NCBI GenBank assembly: GCA_001772005.1
Contig: MERI01000196.1
Location: 1 to 39,480, forward strand
Length of the DNA stretch: 39,480 bases
Source: Betaproteobacteria bacterium RIFCSPLOWO2_12_FULL_62_58
Lineage (GTDB): Bacteria > Pseudomonadota > Gammaproteobacteria > Burkholderiales > SG8-41
Direction: 5' to 3'
How positions within the stretch are numbered: the stretch's first letter is position 1; each line of letters starts with the position of its first letter. Shown in pieces: positions 7,925 through 15,312 of this stretch. The notes beneath the pieces are model-generated. The model did no database searches and was not told the DNA's origin. It saw only the letters and a program-made list of their open reading frames with translations. Both the position numbers and the translations under genes were made by a program.

Positions 7925-9769
7925 TTAACCCGAAACCTTGGATGCCGCGGCGGCCGCAAGCGGGAGTTCCCGGAGCACCGGCATCTGCTCGTGCGTGAGC
8001 GTCTCCTTTTCCAGAAGCAGCTTGGCACCCTCGTCGAGCTGCTTGCGGTAGATGCGGAGAATGGAGAGCGCCTTCTCGAACGATGCTGTGACAAACTCGC
8101 GTATGGCGCAGTCGATCTCGCGCGCGGTCCGCTCGCTGAATTCGCGTTCAGCGTAATGGGCGAGCGTGTCCTCGCTGAGGAACGTTGGGCGCGGCGTTTC
8201 ATACGTAACCTGACCCAGCTTTTCGTGCATGCCAAACCGGGTCACCATGTTGCGGGCGATGTCGGTCGCTTTGTTGAGATCATCGGCCGCGCCCGTGGAC
8301 ACTTCCTCGAACACGAGCGTCTCCGCCGCCCGCCCGCCGAGCAATACGGCCATCCTGTTCAAAAGCTCGGTGCGGGACATGAGGAAGCGATCTTCGGTCG
8401 GGCGCTGCAGCGTGTAGCCGAGCGCCCCCACGCCGCGCGGGATGATCGAGATCTTGTGCACCGGATCCATGCCCGGCAGCGCCGTGGCAACAATCGCATG
8501 CCCCATCTCGTGGCAGGCCACGACCTCGCGCTCCCGCGGATTGAGCAGCCTGCTCTTCTTCTCCATGCCAGCCACGATGCGCTCGATCGCCTCGTTAAAG
8601 TCATCAACGTTCACTGCGTCGCCGCCGCGCCGCGTCGCCCGAAGCGCGGCCTCGTTGACGAGATTGGCGAGGTCGGCGCCGGTGAAGCCCGGAGTGAGCG
8701 CGGCAATCAGTTGGAGATCGAGGTCCGCGGAGACCAGCACCTTTTTCGCGTGCACCCTCAGAATCGCGGCGCGGCCCGCCTTGTCCGGCCGGTCGACCAG
8801 GATCTGACGGTCGAAACGTCCCGCCCGCAGCAGCGCCGGGTCGAGGATCTCCGGGCGATTGGTGGCCGCGAGCAACACGATGCCCTCTCGCGGGTCGAAG
8901 CCATCGAGCTCGACCAGCAATTGGTTCAGCGTGTGCTCTTTCTCGTCGTGTCCGCCGCCAAGGGGACCGATGCCACGCGCCCGTCCCATGGCGTCGAGTT
9001 CGTCGATGAAGATGATGCAAGGCTTCGACTTGCCTGCCTGGTCGAAGAGGTCGCGCACCCGCGCCGCACCCACACCCACGAACATCTCGACGAAGTCCGA
9101 GCCGCTGATGGAAAAAAACGGCACGCCCGCCTCGCCCGCCACGGCTCGCGCCAGCAGGGTCTTGCCCGTGCCCGCCGGACCCACGAGCAGCACGCCCTTG
9201 GGAACGCGCGCACCGAGCCGGCCGTAGTTCTTCGGGTTCTTGAGGAACTCCACGATCTCCTTGAGCTCATCCTTGGCCTCCTCCACGCCGGCCACATCAT
9301 CGAAAGTGACCTTTACCTCCTTTTCCATGTAGACCTTCGCCTTGCTCTTGCCGATGGACATGAGCCCGCCCATGCCCTGGCGTTCGGCGATCCGGCGGAA
9401 GACGAACAGCCACAGCCCGAAAAAGAACAGCACCGGCAGCATCCAGGACAGGATGTCGCGCAGCAACGTGCTCTCCACGACCCCGGTGACCGTCACGCCG
9501 CGCTCAGCCAGCTTCTCGGCGAGCGCAGGCTCGACGCGCGTAGTGATGAACAACCTGCGACCGTCGGCCAGAGGCTCTTTGGCGGTGCCCCTGATAAAAT
9601 TCTCAGTGATGTACACCTCCGCGACCTTGCCCGCCTTGACCAAGGCCTCGAACTGGCTGTACGGGATGGTTTCGACCCGCTGACGTTCGGCCCACCACTG
9701 CTGAATGAACAGGATGGCGAGCACGGCCGCCACCGCGTACCACAGGTTGATCTGCGTCTTCTTGTCCAT
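7925..9769 (-). CDS. ftsH: ATP-dependent zinc metalloprotease FtsH (probably an accessory paralogue)
   Basis: A 614-aa membrane-anchored AAA+ protease. TM1 spans about 8-24, the periplasmic FtsH_ext domain 32-100, and TM2 about 105-124. Walker A is GPAGTGKT at 197-204, Walker B is [10 protein letters not shown] at 251-260, and the second region of homology is [19 protein letters not shown]. The zinc site is HEMGH at 420-424, with a downstream Asp-containing helix ([16 protein letters not shown]). It degrades misfolded or short-lived membrane and cytosolic proteins. The gene lies 45 bp behind a PfpI-like gene on the same strand and is not beside rlmE/folP. I therefore infer a second, stress-linked FtsH. 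The likely promoter is the FNR-type site upstream of the PfpI gene. Confidence 0.92.
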   Translation of the reverse strand: MDKKTQINLWYAVAAVLAILFIQQWWAERQRVETIPYSQFEALVKAGKVAEVYITENFIRGTAKEPLADGRRLFITTRVEPALAEKLAERGVTVTGVVESTLLRDILSWMLPVLFFFGLWLFVFRRIAERQGMGGLMSIGKSKAKVYMEKEVKVTFDDVAGVEEAKDELKEIVEFLKNPKNYGRLGARVPKGVLLVGPAGTGKTLLARAVAGEAGVPFFSISGSDFVEMFVGVGAARVRDLFDQAGKSKPCIIFIDELDAMGRARGIGPLGGGHDEKEHTLNQLLVELDGFDPREGIVLLAATNRPEILDPALLRAGRFDRQILVDRPDKAGRAAILRVHAKKVLVSADLDLQLIAALTPGFTGADLANLVNEAALRATRRGGDAVNVDDFNEAIERIVAGMEKKSRLLNPREREVVACHEMGHAIVATALPGMDPVHKISIIPRGVGALGYTLQRPTEDRFLMSRTELLNRMAVLLGGRAAETLVFEEVSTGAADDLNKATDIARNMVTRFGMHEKLGQVTYETPRPTFLSEDTLAHYAEREFSERTAREIDCAIREFVTASFEKALSILRIYRKQLDEGAKLLLEKETLTHEQMPVLRELPLAAAAASKVSG

Positions 9770-9814
9770 GACGTTGCACTTCTCAGTTAGGACAACATTT
9801 GCGGCGCGCTTTCG

Positions 9815-10339
9815 TCACTGCCCGCGCGCCCCGCGCAGGCGGTGCACGATCTTCATTACCTCGCGCATAAAGGCGGGCAGATCCGCTGGCCCGCGCGAGG
9901 TCACCAGGTGGTTATCCACCACCACCTCCCGGTTCAGGTAGTGCGCGTGTGCCGAGCGGAGCGCAAAGGCGATCGAGGGATGACAGGTCGCTTGCCGTTC
10001 TTCCATCAGGCCCGTTTCGATAAGCACCAGCGGCCCGTGACAGATCGCCGCGATAAGCTTGTGCTGCTCCAAAAACCATTCCACGATCCGCAGCGCCGCC
10101 TTGTCATCGCTCAGCGTCTCCGCGGCCCGGCCCCCTGGAACGATTAGAAGGTCATATTCGCCGGGCTGAACGTCAGCGACGGAGCGGGTCGCCTCGACTT
10201 TATATCCGTGTTCGCCCCGGACCGTGCCGCAGGCAGGCGCGGCGATATCTACCGTCAGGTCTTCCTCGCGAAGCCGGTAATACGGCACCAGGAGTTCAGA
10301 ATCCTCGAACTCGTCCGCAGTGAGAATAAGCGCTTTCAT
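9815..10339 (-). CDS. DJ-1/PfpI-family protein
   Basis: A 174-aa member of the class I glutamine amidotransferase-like superfamily. AAICHGPLVLIETGL holds the nucleophile-elbow Cys followed by His. The conserved Glu lies in the N-terminal LTADEFEDSELLVP segment. [15 protein letters not shown] and VTSRGPADLPAFM match the PfpI/YhbO group. Relatives act as proteases, deglycases or chaperones in stress; which applies is unknown. It is the first gene of a two-gene leftward operon with ftsH. The start at ATG 10339 is about 35 nt downstream of the predicted FNR-dependent transcription start. Confidence 0.85.
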   Translation of the reverse strand: MKALILTADEFEDSELLVPYYRLREEDLTVDIAAPACGTVRGEHGYKVEATRSVADVQPGEYDLLIVPGGRAAETLSDDKAALRIVEWFLEQHKLIAAICHGPLVLIETGLMEERQATCHPSIAFALRSAHAHYLNREVVVDNHLVTSRGPADLPAFMREVMKIVHRLRGARGQ

Positions 10340-10408
10340 CGTTGCTCCTGCTGCTGCGGCAAAACCGTTGTTTAACGCCTCACGTTACGCTTGCCGGCGG
10401 GAGCCGTC

Positions 10409-10422
10409 TTGACATGGATCAA
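10409..10422 (-). promoter_or_regulatory. FNR/Anr-type box upstream of PfpI-ftsH
   Basis: TTGAC-ATGG-ATCAA. A leftward -10-like TAACGT at 10387-10382 gives near class II spacing, with a start near 10374 and a short leader to ATG 10339. Confidence 0.75.
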
Positions 10423-10539
10423 GCAGGCCACTCGCGGTTGCGGCTGCGCTGCCGGAGTGCAGACCGACCGGCTTGGCAAAGATCACCGTCTTCCCTGATG
10501 GTCGGCGATGGCGGCGCGCACCGCATCTTCGACGGTTCA

Positions 10540-10573
10540 ACCTCGCGCATACCCGGACCTCGCGCATACCCCG
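10540..10573. repeat. 17-bp tandem repeat, two copies
   Basis: ACCTCGCGCATACCC plus two bases at 10540-10556 is repeated directly at 10557-10573, differing only at the end of the unit. It lies between the two FNR-type boxes. Confidence 0.7.
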
Positions 10574-10630
10574 CTCGAATTAACCCAACCCGCATCCAGC
10601 CTGCGCCGCCGCCATTCTTGCCGGCTTGAA

Positions 10631-10644
10631 TTGATATAAATCAA
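10631..10644 (+). promoter_or_regulatory. FNR/Anr-type box upstream of the 92-aa mini-gene
   Basis: TTGAT-ATAA-ATCAA, a perfect consensus palindrome. A -10-like CATAAA at 10664-10669 predicts a start near 10677, so the box centre is near -40. Confidence 0.8.
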
Positions 10645-10730
10645 ACTGCTCCGTCCGGCAGGGCATAAACTCAAAACCACGCGAATTCAGCGCGCTCAAT
10701 GGCTCAAGACAGAAGGGATAGGCGAGACGA

Positions 10731-11009
10731 ATGATGGAAGAGAAATTCCAATCCGCCGATGAGTTGGGGCCGGCCAAGATCTTTCACGTCCAGGAACCCT
10801 CGATCGGGCTTCGCGCAACGCTCGTCGTGGATACCCTGATTGATCCGGGCGGCATTGATGTGGCCCAACTCATCCACGCCAAAGACGATGGCAGGAGTGT
10901 GTGCGACCAAGCACAAGCGCGGGGCGTTCTACCGCGCGAAGCCGCGTTGGATGTGGCGCTACGGCGGCTGAAGCAGGCGATGGGCTACCGCCGCTTCTTC
11001 ATTTTCTAA
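10731..11009 (+). CDS. Collapsed Glu/Leu/Phe/Val dehydrogenase-like mini-protein (92 aa)
   Basis: Residues 8-37 (SADELGPAKIFHVQEPS and following) resemble the extreme N-terminus of Glu/Leu/Phe/Val dehydrogenases ('LGP.KI.hvyeP..GL...lvvDn'). Residues 39-60 (GGIDVAQLIHAKDDGRSVCD) resemble a segment just after the NAD-binding Rossmann core of the same enzymes. Residues 61-92 (RGVLPREAALDVALRRLKQ, then AMGYRRFF) resemble their C-terminus. The order is kept, but about 300 residues including the catalytic Lys and NAD motifs are absent. I read this as two in-frame internal deletions, so dehydrogenase activity is not expected. The start is ATG 10731 or the adjacent ATG 10734; AAGGGATAGGCGAG upstream is only a weak ribosome-binding site. 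A perfect FNR box and -10 precede it. The segment homology is from memory. Confidence 0.55.
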   Translation: MMEEKFQSADELGPAKIFHVQEPSIGLRATLVVDTLIDPGGIDVAQLIHAKDDGRSVCDQAQARGVLPREAALDVALRRLKQAMGYRRFFIF

Positions 11010-11136
11010 GGCCGCTCCGGTTATGCTCATCAATGCTCGGGAAGCATTCTCAGCCCGCAAAGGCCGGCTCAACTCCCGCTCGACGCCGGCCACGAGCGGG
11101 CAATATGCGCTCGCTGGTTAGCGGCGGGCGCACCGG

Positions 11137-11150
11137 TTGATCCAGGTCAA
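11137..11150 (+). promoter_or_regulatory. FNR/Anr-type box upstream of fadD-like gene
   Basis: TTGAT-CCAG-GTCAA. A -10-like TACTTT at 11172-11177 predicts a start near 11185, only about 12 nt before ATG 11197. The site could alternatively repress or act from another start. Confidence 0.6.
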
Positions 11151-11196
11151 CCCCGTCTCCACCCAGCCCGCTACTTTTGGAGGCAGTGTGGCGCTC

Positions 11197-12885
11197 ATGA
11201 GAAAAATCTGGCTCGACTCGTACCCGGCGGGAATTCCGCCCGAAGTCGACGTACGTGCCTACCCTTCGCTGAAGCACATGCTGGAGCACAGTTGCGAGCG
11301 CTTCCGCGACAAGCCCGCGTTCCTCAACATGGGCGTCACGATGACTTACGGCGAGCTCGATCGCCTCTCGCGCGACTTCGGCGCCTATCTGCAGAAGGAG
11401 CTGGGGCTTCAAAAGGGAGACCGCGTCGCGGTCATGCTGCCCAACCTGCTGCAGTACCCGGTCGCCCTGTTCGGGGCGCTGCGCGCCGGCCTGACGGTGG
11501 TCAACGTCAATCCTCTCTATACCGCGAGCGAGCTCGAGCAGCAGCTCGGCGACTCGGATGCGAAAGCGATCGTCGTGCTCGAAAACTTTGCGCATACGCT
11601 TGAGGGGGCGCTGCCGAAGACTCGGCTGCGGCACGTGATCACGACGCAGATTGGAGACCTGTTTCCGCCCGCCAGACGATGGCTCGTGAACCTTGCCGTG
11701 AAATACGTGAAGCGCATGGTCCCGCGCTGGCGCATCGACGACACGACTGGCTTTCGCAGGGCACTGGCCCGCGGCGCACGGCGCGAACTGAGCGAAACCA
11801 GCCTGGATCCGGATGACATCGCATTCCTCCAATACACCGGAGGCACCACGGGGCGCCCGAAGGGAGCGATCCTCACCCACGGCAACATGGTAGCGAATGT
11901 GGAGCAGACCGCAGTCTGGATCGGGATCACCCTGAAGGAAGGCGAGGAGACCGTGGTGACGGCCCTGCCTCTGTACCATATCTTCGCCCTCACCGCGAAT
12001 CTGCTCGTGTTCCTGAAGCTGGGGGGCAGCAACGTGCTCATCACCAATCCCCGGGATATCCCGGGCTTCGTCGCCGAGCTCAAGAAAACCCGCTTCACCG
12101 CCATCACCGGCGTGAACACCCTGTTCAGCGTCCTGCTCGACGCCCCGGGCTTCGCAGAGGTATGCGCCGTGAACCGCGGCGCCCTGAAAGTGGCCGTCGC
12201 CGGCGGCATGGCGGTGCAACGCGCCGTCGCCGAGCGCTGGCAGCAGGCGACAGGGGTGCCGCTCATCGAGGGTTACGGGCTTACCGAGGCTTCACCGATC
12301 GTGTGTGGCAACCCGTTCGACGCCAAGGAGTTCAGCGGCAAGCTCGGCGTGCCCGTCCCCTCGACCGAGGTTGCCATCCTTAACGAGGATGGCGACGAGG
12401 TGCCGCTCGGCGAGCTCGGCGAGATCTGCGTGCGCGGGCCGCAAGTCATGCGCAGCTACTGGAACGCGCCGGAGGAAACCGCGAAGGTCCTTCTGCCAAA
12501 CGGCTGGCTGCGGACCGGCGACATCGGCCGCATGGACGCGCGCGGCTTCGTCGAGTTCAGCGACCGCCGCAAAGACGTGATCGTGGTTTCGGGCTTCAAG
12601 GCTTACCCCACCGAGATCGAGGACGTTGCCATGCTCCACCCGGGCGTGAAAGACGCCGGCGCGGTAGGCGTGCCCGATGAGCGCAGCGGGGAAGCGGTCA
12701 TGCTCTTCGTGGTGAGAAAGGATCCAGGGCTCACCGCCAAGGCGTTGTTGGAGCACTGCGCGAAGCATCTTACCGGCTACAAGCTGCCCCGGCGCATCGA
12801 ATTCCGCGAGCAATTGCCCAAGACGCCGATCGGCAAGATCCTGCGCCGCCAGCTCAAGGATGAAGCGGCGCATTCTCATGGCTAA
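11197..12885 (+). CDS. fadD: Long-chain fatty acid--CoA ligase
   Basis: A 562-aa acyl-adenylate-forming enzyme. The P-loop-like AMP-binding signature is YTGGTTGRPKGAILTHGN (about residues 210-227). VPLIEGYGLTEASPIV is the A5 motif and WLRTGDIGRMDARGFVEF carries the conserved Asp of the hinge region. The C-terminal PKTPIGKILRRQLK holds the catalytic Lys. The N-terminus MRKIWLDSYPAGIP lines up with E. coli FadD (MKKVWLNRYP), which supports ATG 11197. A GTG at 11188, 4 nt after GGAGG, would add three residues, and the frame is open back to the FNR box at 11137. It activates fatty acids for beta-oxidation or lipid remodelling at the inner membrane face. Confidence 0.9.
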   Translation: MRKIWLDSYPAGIPPEVDVRAYPSLKHMLEHSCERFRDKPAFLNMGVTMTYGELDRLSRDFGAYLQKELGLQKGDRVAVMLPNLLQYPVALFGALRAGLTVVNVNPLYTASELEQQLGDSDAKAIVVLENFAHTLEGALPKTRLRHVITTQIGDLFPPARRWLVNLAVKYVKRMVPRWRIDDTTGFRRALARGARRELSETSLDPDDIAFLQYTGGTTGRPKGAILTHGNMVANVEQTAVWIGITLKEGEETVVTALPLYHIFALTANLLVFLKLGGSNVLITNPRDIPGFVAELKKTRFTAITGVNTLFSVLLDAPGFAEVCAVNRGALKVAVAGGMAVQRAVAERWQQATGVPLIEGYGLTEASPIVCGNPFDAKEFSGKLGVPVPSTEVAILNEDGDEVPLGELGEICVRGPQVMRSYWNAPEETAKVLLPNGWLRTGDIGRMDARGFVEFSDRRKDVIVVSGFKAYPTEIEDVAMLHPGVKDAGAVGVPDERSGEAVMLFVVRKDPGLTAKALLEHCAKHLTGYKLPRRIEFREQLPKTPIGKILRRQLKDEAAHSHG

Positions 12886-12937
12886 GAGCCCATAACATGA
12901 TGAAACGCGCGATGCGCTGTCACGATTTTGGGCGTAG

Positions 12938-12964
12938 GTTGGGGTACGCGCAGCGTTCCCCGAC
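12938..12964. repeat. Hairpin 1 of a REP-like tandem hairpin pair
   Basis: Stem GTTGGGG, a T:T mismatch, then ACGC, loop GCA, GCGT, T, CCCCGAC. It follows fadD by 52 bp. No run of T follows, so it is more REP-like than a classical terminator. Confidence 0.6.
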
Positions 12965-12975
12965 ATCCGCTGAGC

Positions 12976-13005
12976 GTCAGGTAGCCATCGATGCGGCAAC
13001 CTGAC
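12976..13005. repeat. Hairpin 2 of a REP-like tandem hairpin pair
   Basis: Stem GTCAGGT, an A:A mismatch, then GCC, loop ATCGATGC, GGC, A, ACCTGAC. It has the same architecture (seven base pairs, one internal mismatch, inner stem) as the neighbouring hairpin. The outer motifs GTAGGTT and CTAC bracket the pair. Confidence 0.6.
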
Positions 13006-13052
13006 CTACACTTTCTCAATGCGAGCGGCTTGAGGACTTCTGCATCGAAATA

Positions 13053-13589
13053 ATGACTCACTACACTAGATATCCCGCGCATCTGGTCCACGAGCACCGC
13101 CTGTTCGACGGCAGGACGGTCACGATCCGGCCGATACGGCCGAACGACGAGCCGAATGAGCGCGATTTTCTGAATCGATTGTCGAAGGAGAGCTGGTACC
13201 TGCGCTTCCACAAGTGGGTCAATGCGCCTTCGGACAAGCTGGTCCATTTCTTTACCGACATCGACTATGACCGGCACATGGCTTTCGTTTGTGCCGTGCC
13301 GGACGAAAAAGGCGAGCAACTGGTGGGCGAGGCGCGCTACGTGGCCAACCCGGACGGCACAAGCTGCGACCTGGGAATCATGATCGCCGATACCTGGCAC
13401 AAGACCGGCATTGCGGGCCTCCTCATGGACGCGCTGATCAAGGCGGCGCGCGAGCACGGGCTGGAACGCATGGAAGGGCTGGTGCTGAGCCGCAACACCG
13501 CGATGCTGCGTTTCGCGCGCGGATTAGGATTCGAAGTGCAGCCGATACCGGAAGATCTCACGACAAAACTCATCGTGAAGAAGCTGTGA
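13053..13589 (+). CDS. GNAT-family N-acetyltransferase
   Basis: 178 aa, a single GNAT fold. VTIRPIRPNDEPNERDFLNRLS opens the domain. CDLGIMIADTWHKTGIAGLLM holds the acetyl-CoA pyrophosphate loop in a degenerate form (W-H-K-T-G-I-A/G in place of Q/RxxGxG/A). LSRNTAMLRFARGLGFEV is motif B. It resembles the GNAT module found at the C-terminus of Pat-type protein acetyltransferases that control acyl-CoA synthetases. Its place next to a fadD-like ligase makes such a role plausible but unproven. No FNR box lies directly upstream; the tandem hairpins separate it from fadD. Confidence 0.8.
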   Translation: MTHYTRYPAHLVHEHRLFDGRTVTIRPIRPNDEPNERDFLNRLSKESWYLRFHKWVNAPSDKLVHFFTDIDYDRHMAFVCAVPDEKGEQLVGEARYVANPDGTSCDLGIMIADTWHKTGIAGLLMDALIKAAREHGLERMEGLVLSRNTAMLRFARGLGFEVQPIPEDLTTKLIVKKL

Positions 13590-13664
13590 TCCCGGCCCAC
13601 GTCTGGTACCACAGGCGGTCTGATACGTTCCGATCAAGGCAGCGCGAGAGAGGTGGCAAAACGC

Positions 13665-13678
13665 TTGATCTGCATCAA
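13665..13678 (+). promoter_or_regulatory. FNR/Anr-type box upstream of the mini universal stress protein
   Basis: TTGAT-CTGC-ATCAA. A -10-like TAAGTT at 13701-13706 puts the box centre near -41.5 of a start around 13713. Confidence 0.8.
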
Positions 13679-13842
13679 CACGGCAGGCATGCAGATGCTG
13701 TAAGTTTTCCATTAAGCCGAACCGCAACCACTTATTCCACGTTCCGCTACCGTCATGGAACATGCGTAGGGGGTCAGTGCGGCATCTTCGCAGGAAGCGA
13801 AGTGCGGCGAGTTCCACTCCGCCAATGGAGGAGCGCAAAAAA

Positions 13843-14022
13843 TTGTACAAGCAGATTCTGGTTCCGATCGATGGCAGCGAGACATCCAAGACGGCGCTCC
13901 AGGACCTGATTGCGATGGGGACCCACGGGCGTCGGGGCGTCGAGCACCTCCTCTTGGGCAGCGTTGCCGAGGGAGTGGCGCGCCGGTCAGGCGTTCCGGT
14001 GCTCCTCATCCGCGGTCGATGA
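13843..14022 (+). CDS. Universal stress protein with internal in-frame deletion (59 aa)
   Basis: Residues 1-19 ([19 protein letters not shown]) are the standard UspA N-terminus. The next residues jump straight to the standard C-terminus [19 protein letters not shown], then [19 protein letters not shown], with the G-2X-G-9X-G-S nucleotide-loop motif. A normal UspA domain is about 140-150 aa, so roughly 80-90 central residues are gone and the frame is kept. I chose the TTG at 13843 because GGAGGAG sits 9 nt upstream and USPs begin MYK.ILVP; an ATG at 13825 lies in that ribosome-binding site. Whether the product folds is doubtful. The FNR-type promoter in front looks intact. Confidence 0.65.
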   Translation: MYKQILVPIDGSETSKTALQDLIAMGTHGRRGVEHLLLGSVAEGVARRSGVPVLLIRGR

Positions 14023-14109
14023 AACGGGCGGACCGGCGGAGCACGCCGTCATGAAGGAGTCCCGCCATCCTGGCTGCGATGCCCGTGCTTCCCGGATATT
14101 CGAGGGTGC

Positions 14110-14123
14110 TTGATATGGATCAA
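14110..14123 (+). promoter_or_regulatory. FNR/Anr-type box heading the Fbp-type ABC importer operon
   Basis: TTGAT-ATGG-ATCAA. A -10-like CACAAT at 14145-14150 predicts a start near 14157 (box centre near -41), giving a leader of about 74 nt to ATG 14231. Confidence 0.8.
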
Positions 14124-14230
14124 TCCGAAAGAATGCGAAAACTGCACAATGATAAACGTGCGGTTCCGGTATCGGGGCCGCTGGTTCCGACTTTCGCCCA
14201 GACAACATGTGTGTGAGAAAAGGAGTTGCC

Positions 14231-15229
14231 ATGAAAAAGCTTCTCGTTGCGTTCCTAGTTCTTTTCGCGGCCGCGCACGCCCATGCCGCGGACCAGGCTC
14301 TGCTGGACAAGGCCAGGGCCGAAGGCAGAGCGGCGTTCTACGCCAACATCACCGCCGTCGAGCCCATCATCAAAGCGTTCACCGCCGACACGGGGGTGAA
14401 GGGCGAGTACACCAGGATCACGAGCCCGAAATTCGTGGCGACAACCATCACCGAATTCGAGGCCGGCAAGCTCCTGGCCGACGTTGTCCAGGCCCCTCTG
14501 CCGGTTCTGGAGCTGCTCAAGGAGAGAGGCATCCTGGCTCGCTACCGGTCTCCGGCGGCCACGGGGTATCCGGAATGGACCAAGAAGGACGACTACATGC
14601 AGCTCTTTGGCATCGAGTATATGGCTCTGATCTACAACAAGGAGCGCGTGAAGACAGCGGACCTGCCGAAGCGCTACCAGGATCTCACTCATCCCAGGTG
14701 GAAGAACCAGATCGTGATGCCCAATCCGGCCAACCATCCTTCGACGATCTCCTGGCTGATCGGGCTCAAAGAGAACGTCTTCAAGTCCGAGGCCGAGTGG
14801 ATGAAGTTCGTGAGAGGGCTGGCCGCCAACCAGCCCATGTTCGTGGCCTCCCTGGGCCCCACCCCGGCCCCGGTCGAGAGCGGCGAGAAACTCATCGCGA
14901 TCTCGATGCCTAAATACATCATCACCAAGGCCCCGGCCCCGCTCGACTGGGCAAGGCTGGAGCAGCCCTTGTTCGGCACCCCGCGCGCCATCGCCGTGAC
15001 CTCCAAAGCCCCGCATCCCAGCGCGGCGCGGCTGTTCGTCGACTACTGGCTCTCGAAAAAATCCATGGAGATCCTCGCCAAGGACGTCGGGGAGTACGTG
15101 CTTGCGCCCGGAATTTACCCGCCCATCGACGGCATGGACAAGGCGAAGGTCATCTCCATCCGCGAATTGTCGGACGACGAAATCCAGAAGTGGGGCGCCG
15201 AGTTCAAGAAGATTTTCAGCGTCAAGTAA
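14231..15229 (+). CDS. ABC transporter substrate-binding protein (iron/Fbp-like, family 1)
   Basis: A 332-aa periplasmic binding protein with a clear signal peptide (MKKLLVAFLVLFAAAHAHA, cleavage before ADQALL). The mature part carries the bilobal family 1/AfuA-FbpA pattern: AFTADTGVKGEYTRI near the N-terminus, IEYMALIYNKERVKTADLP at the hinge, and FVDYWLSKKSMEILAKDVG near the C-terminus. The Tyr pair of true ferric-binding proteins cannot be assigned by eye, so the ligand (Fe3+ or an organic anion) is open. AAGGAG lies 6 nt upstream of the ATG. It is the first gene of the operon with the HD-like protein, ATPase and permease. A 242-bp piece of this gene is duplicated at 31025-31266. Confidence 0.85.
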   Translation: MKKLLVAFLVLFAAAHAHAADQALLDKARAEGRAAFYANITAVEPIIKAFTADTGVKGEYTRITSPKFVATTITEFEAGKLLADVVQAPLPVLELLKERGILARYRSPAATGYPEWTKKDDYMQLFGIEYMALIYNKERVKTADLPKRYQDLTHPRWKNQIVMPNPANHPSTISWLIGLKENVFKSEAEWMKFVRGLAANQPMFVASLGPTPAPVESGEKLIAISMPKYIITKAPAPLDWARLEQPLFGTPRAIAVTSKAPHPSAARLFVDYWLSKKSMEILAKDVGEYVLAPGIYPPIDGMDKAKVISIRELSDDEIQKWGAEFKKIFSVK

Positions 15230-15312
15230 GGCTGTTACCGGAGGCGCCGGCTGCCGCGGCCCCGACGGGCGCGGAAGCCGGCAATCCCGTTTATCCGTAC
15301 AGGAGGGTCAGC

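Larger units (their letters stand above)
10340..10730. other. 391-bp divergent intergenic region with two FNR-type boxes
   Basis: Separates the leftward PfpI-ftsH operon from the rightward mini-gene at 10731. It holds the boxes at 10409 and 10631 and a 17-bp tandem repeat at 10540-10573. I see no convincing ORF; open frames here are short and lack ribosome-binding sites and recognisable sequence. Confidence 0.6.

Noticed and set aside
7877-9790. 637-aa open frame on the + strand opposite ftsH
   Set aside because: Antisense shadow of a high-GC gene; composition is Arg/His/Glu-rich without any recognisable domain, and the FtsH frame on the other strand is unambiguous.
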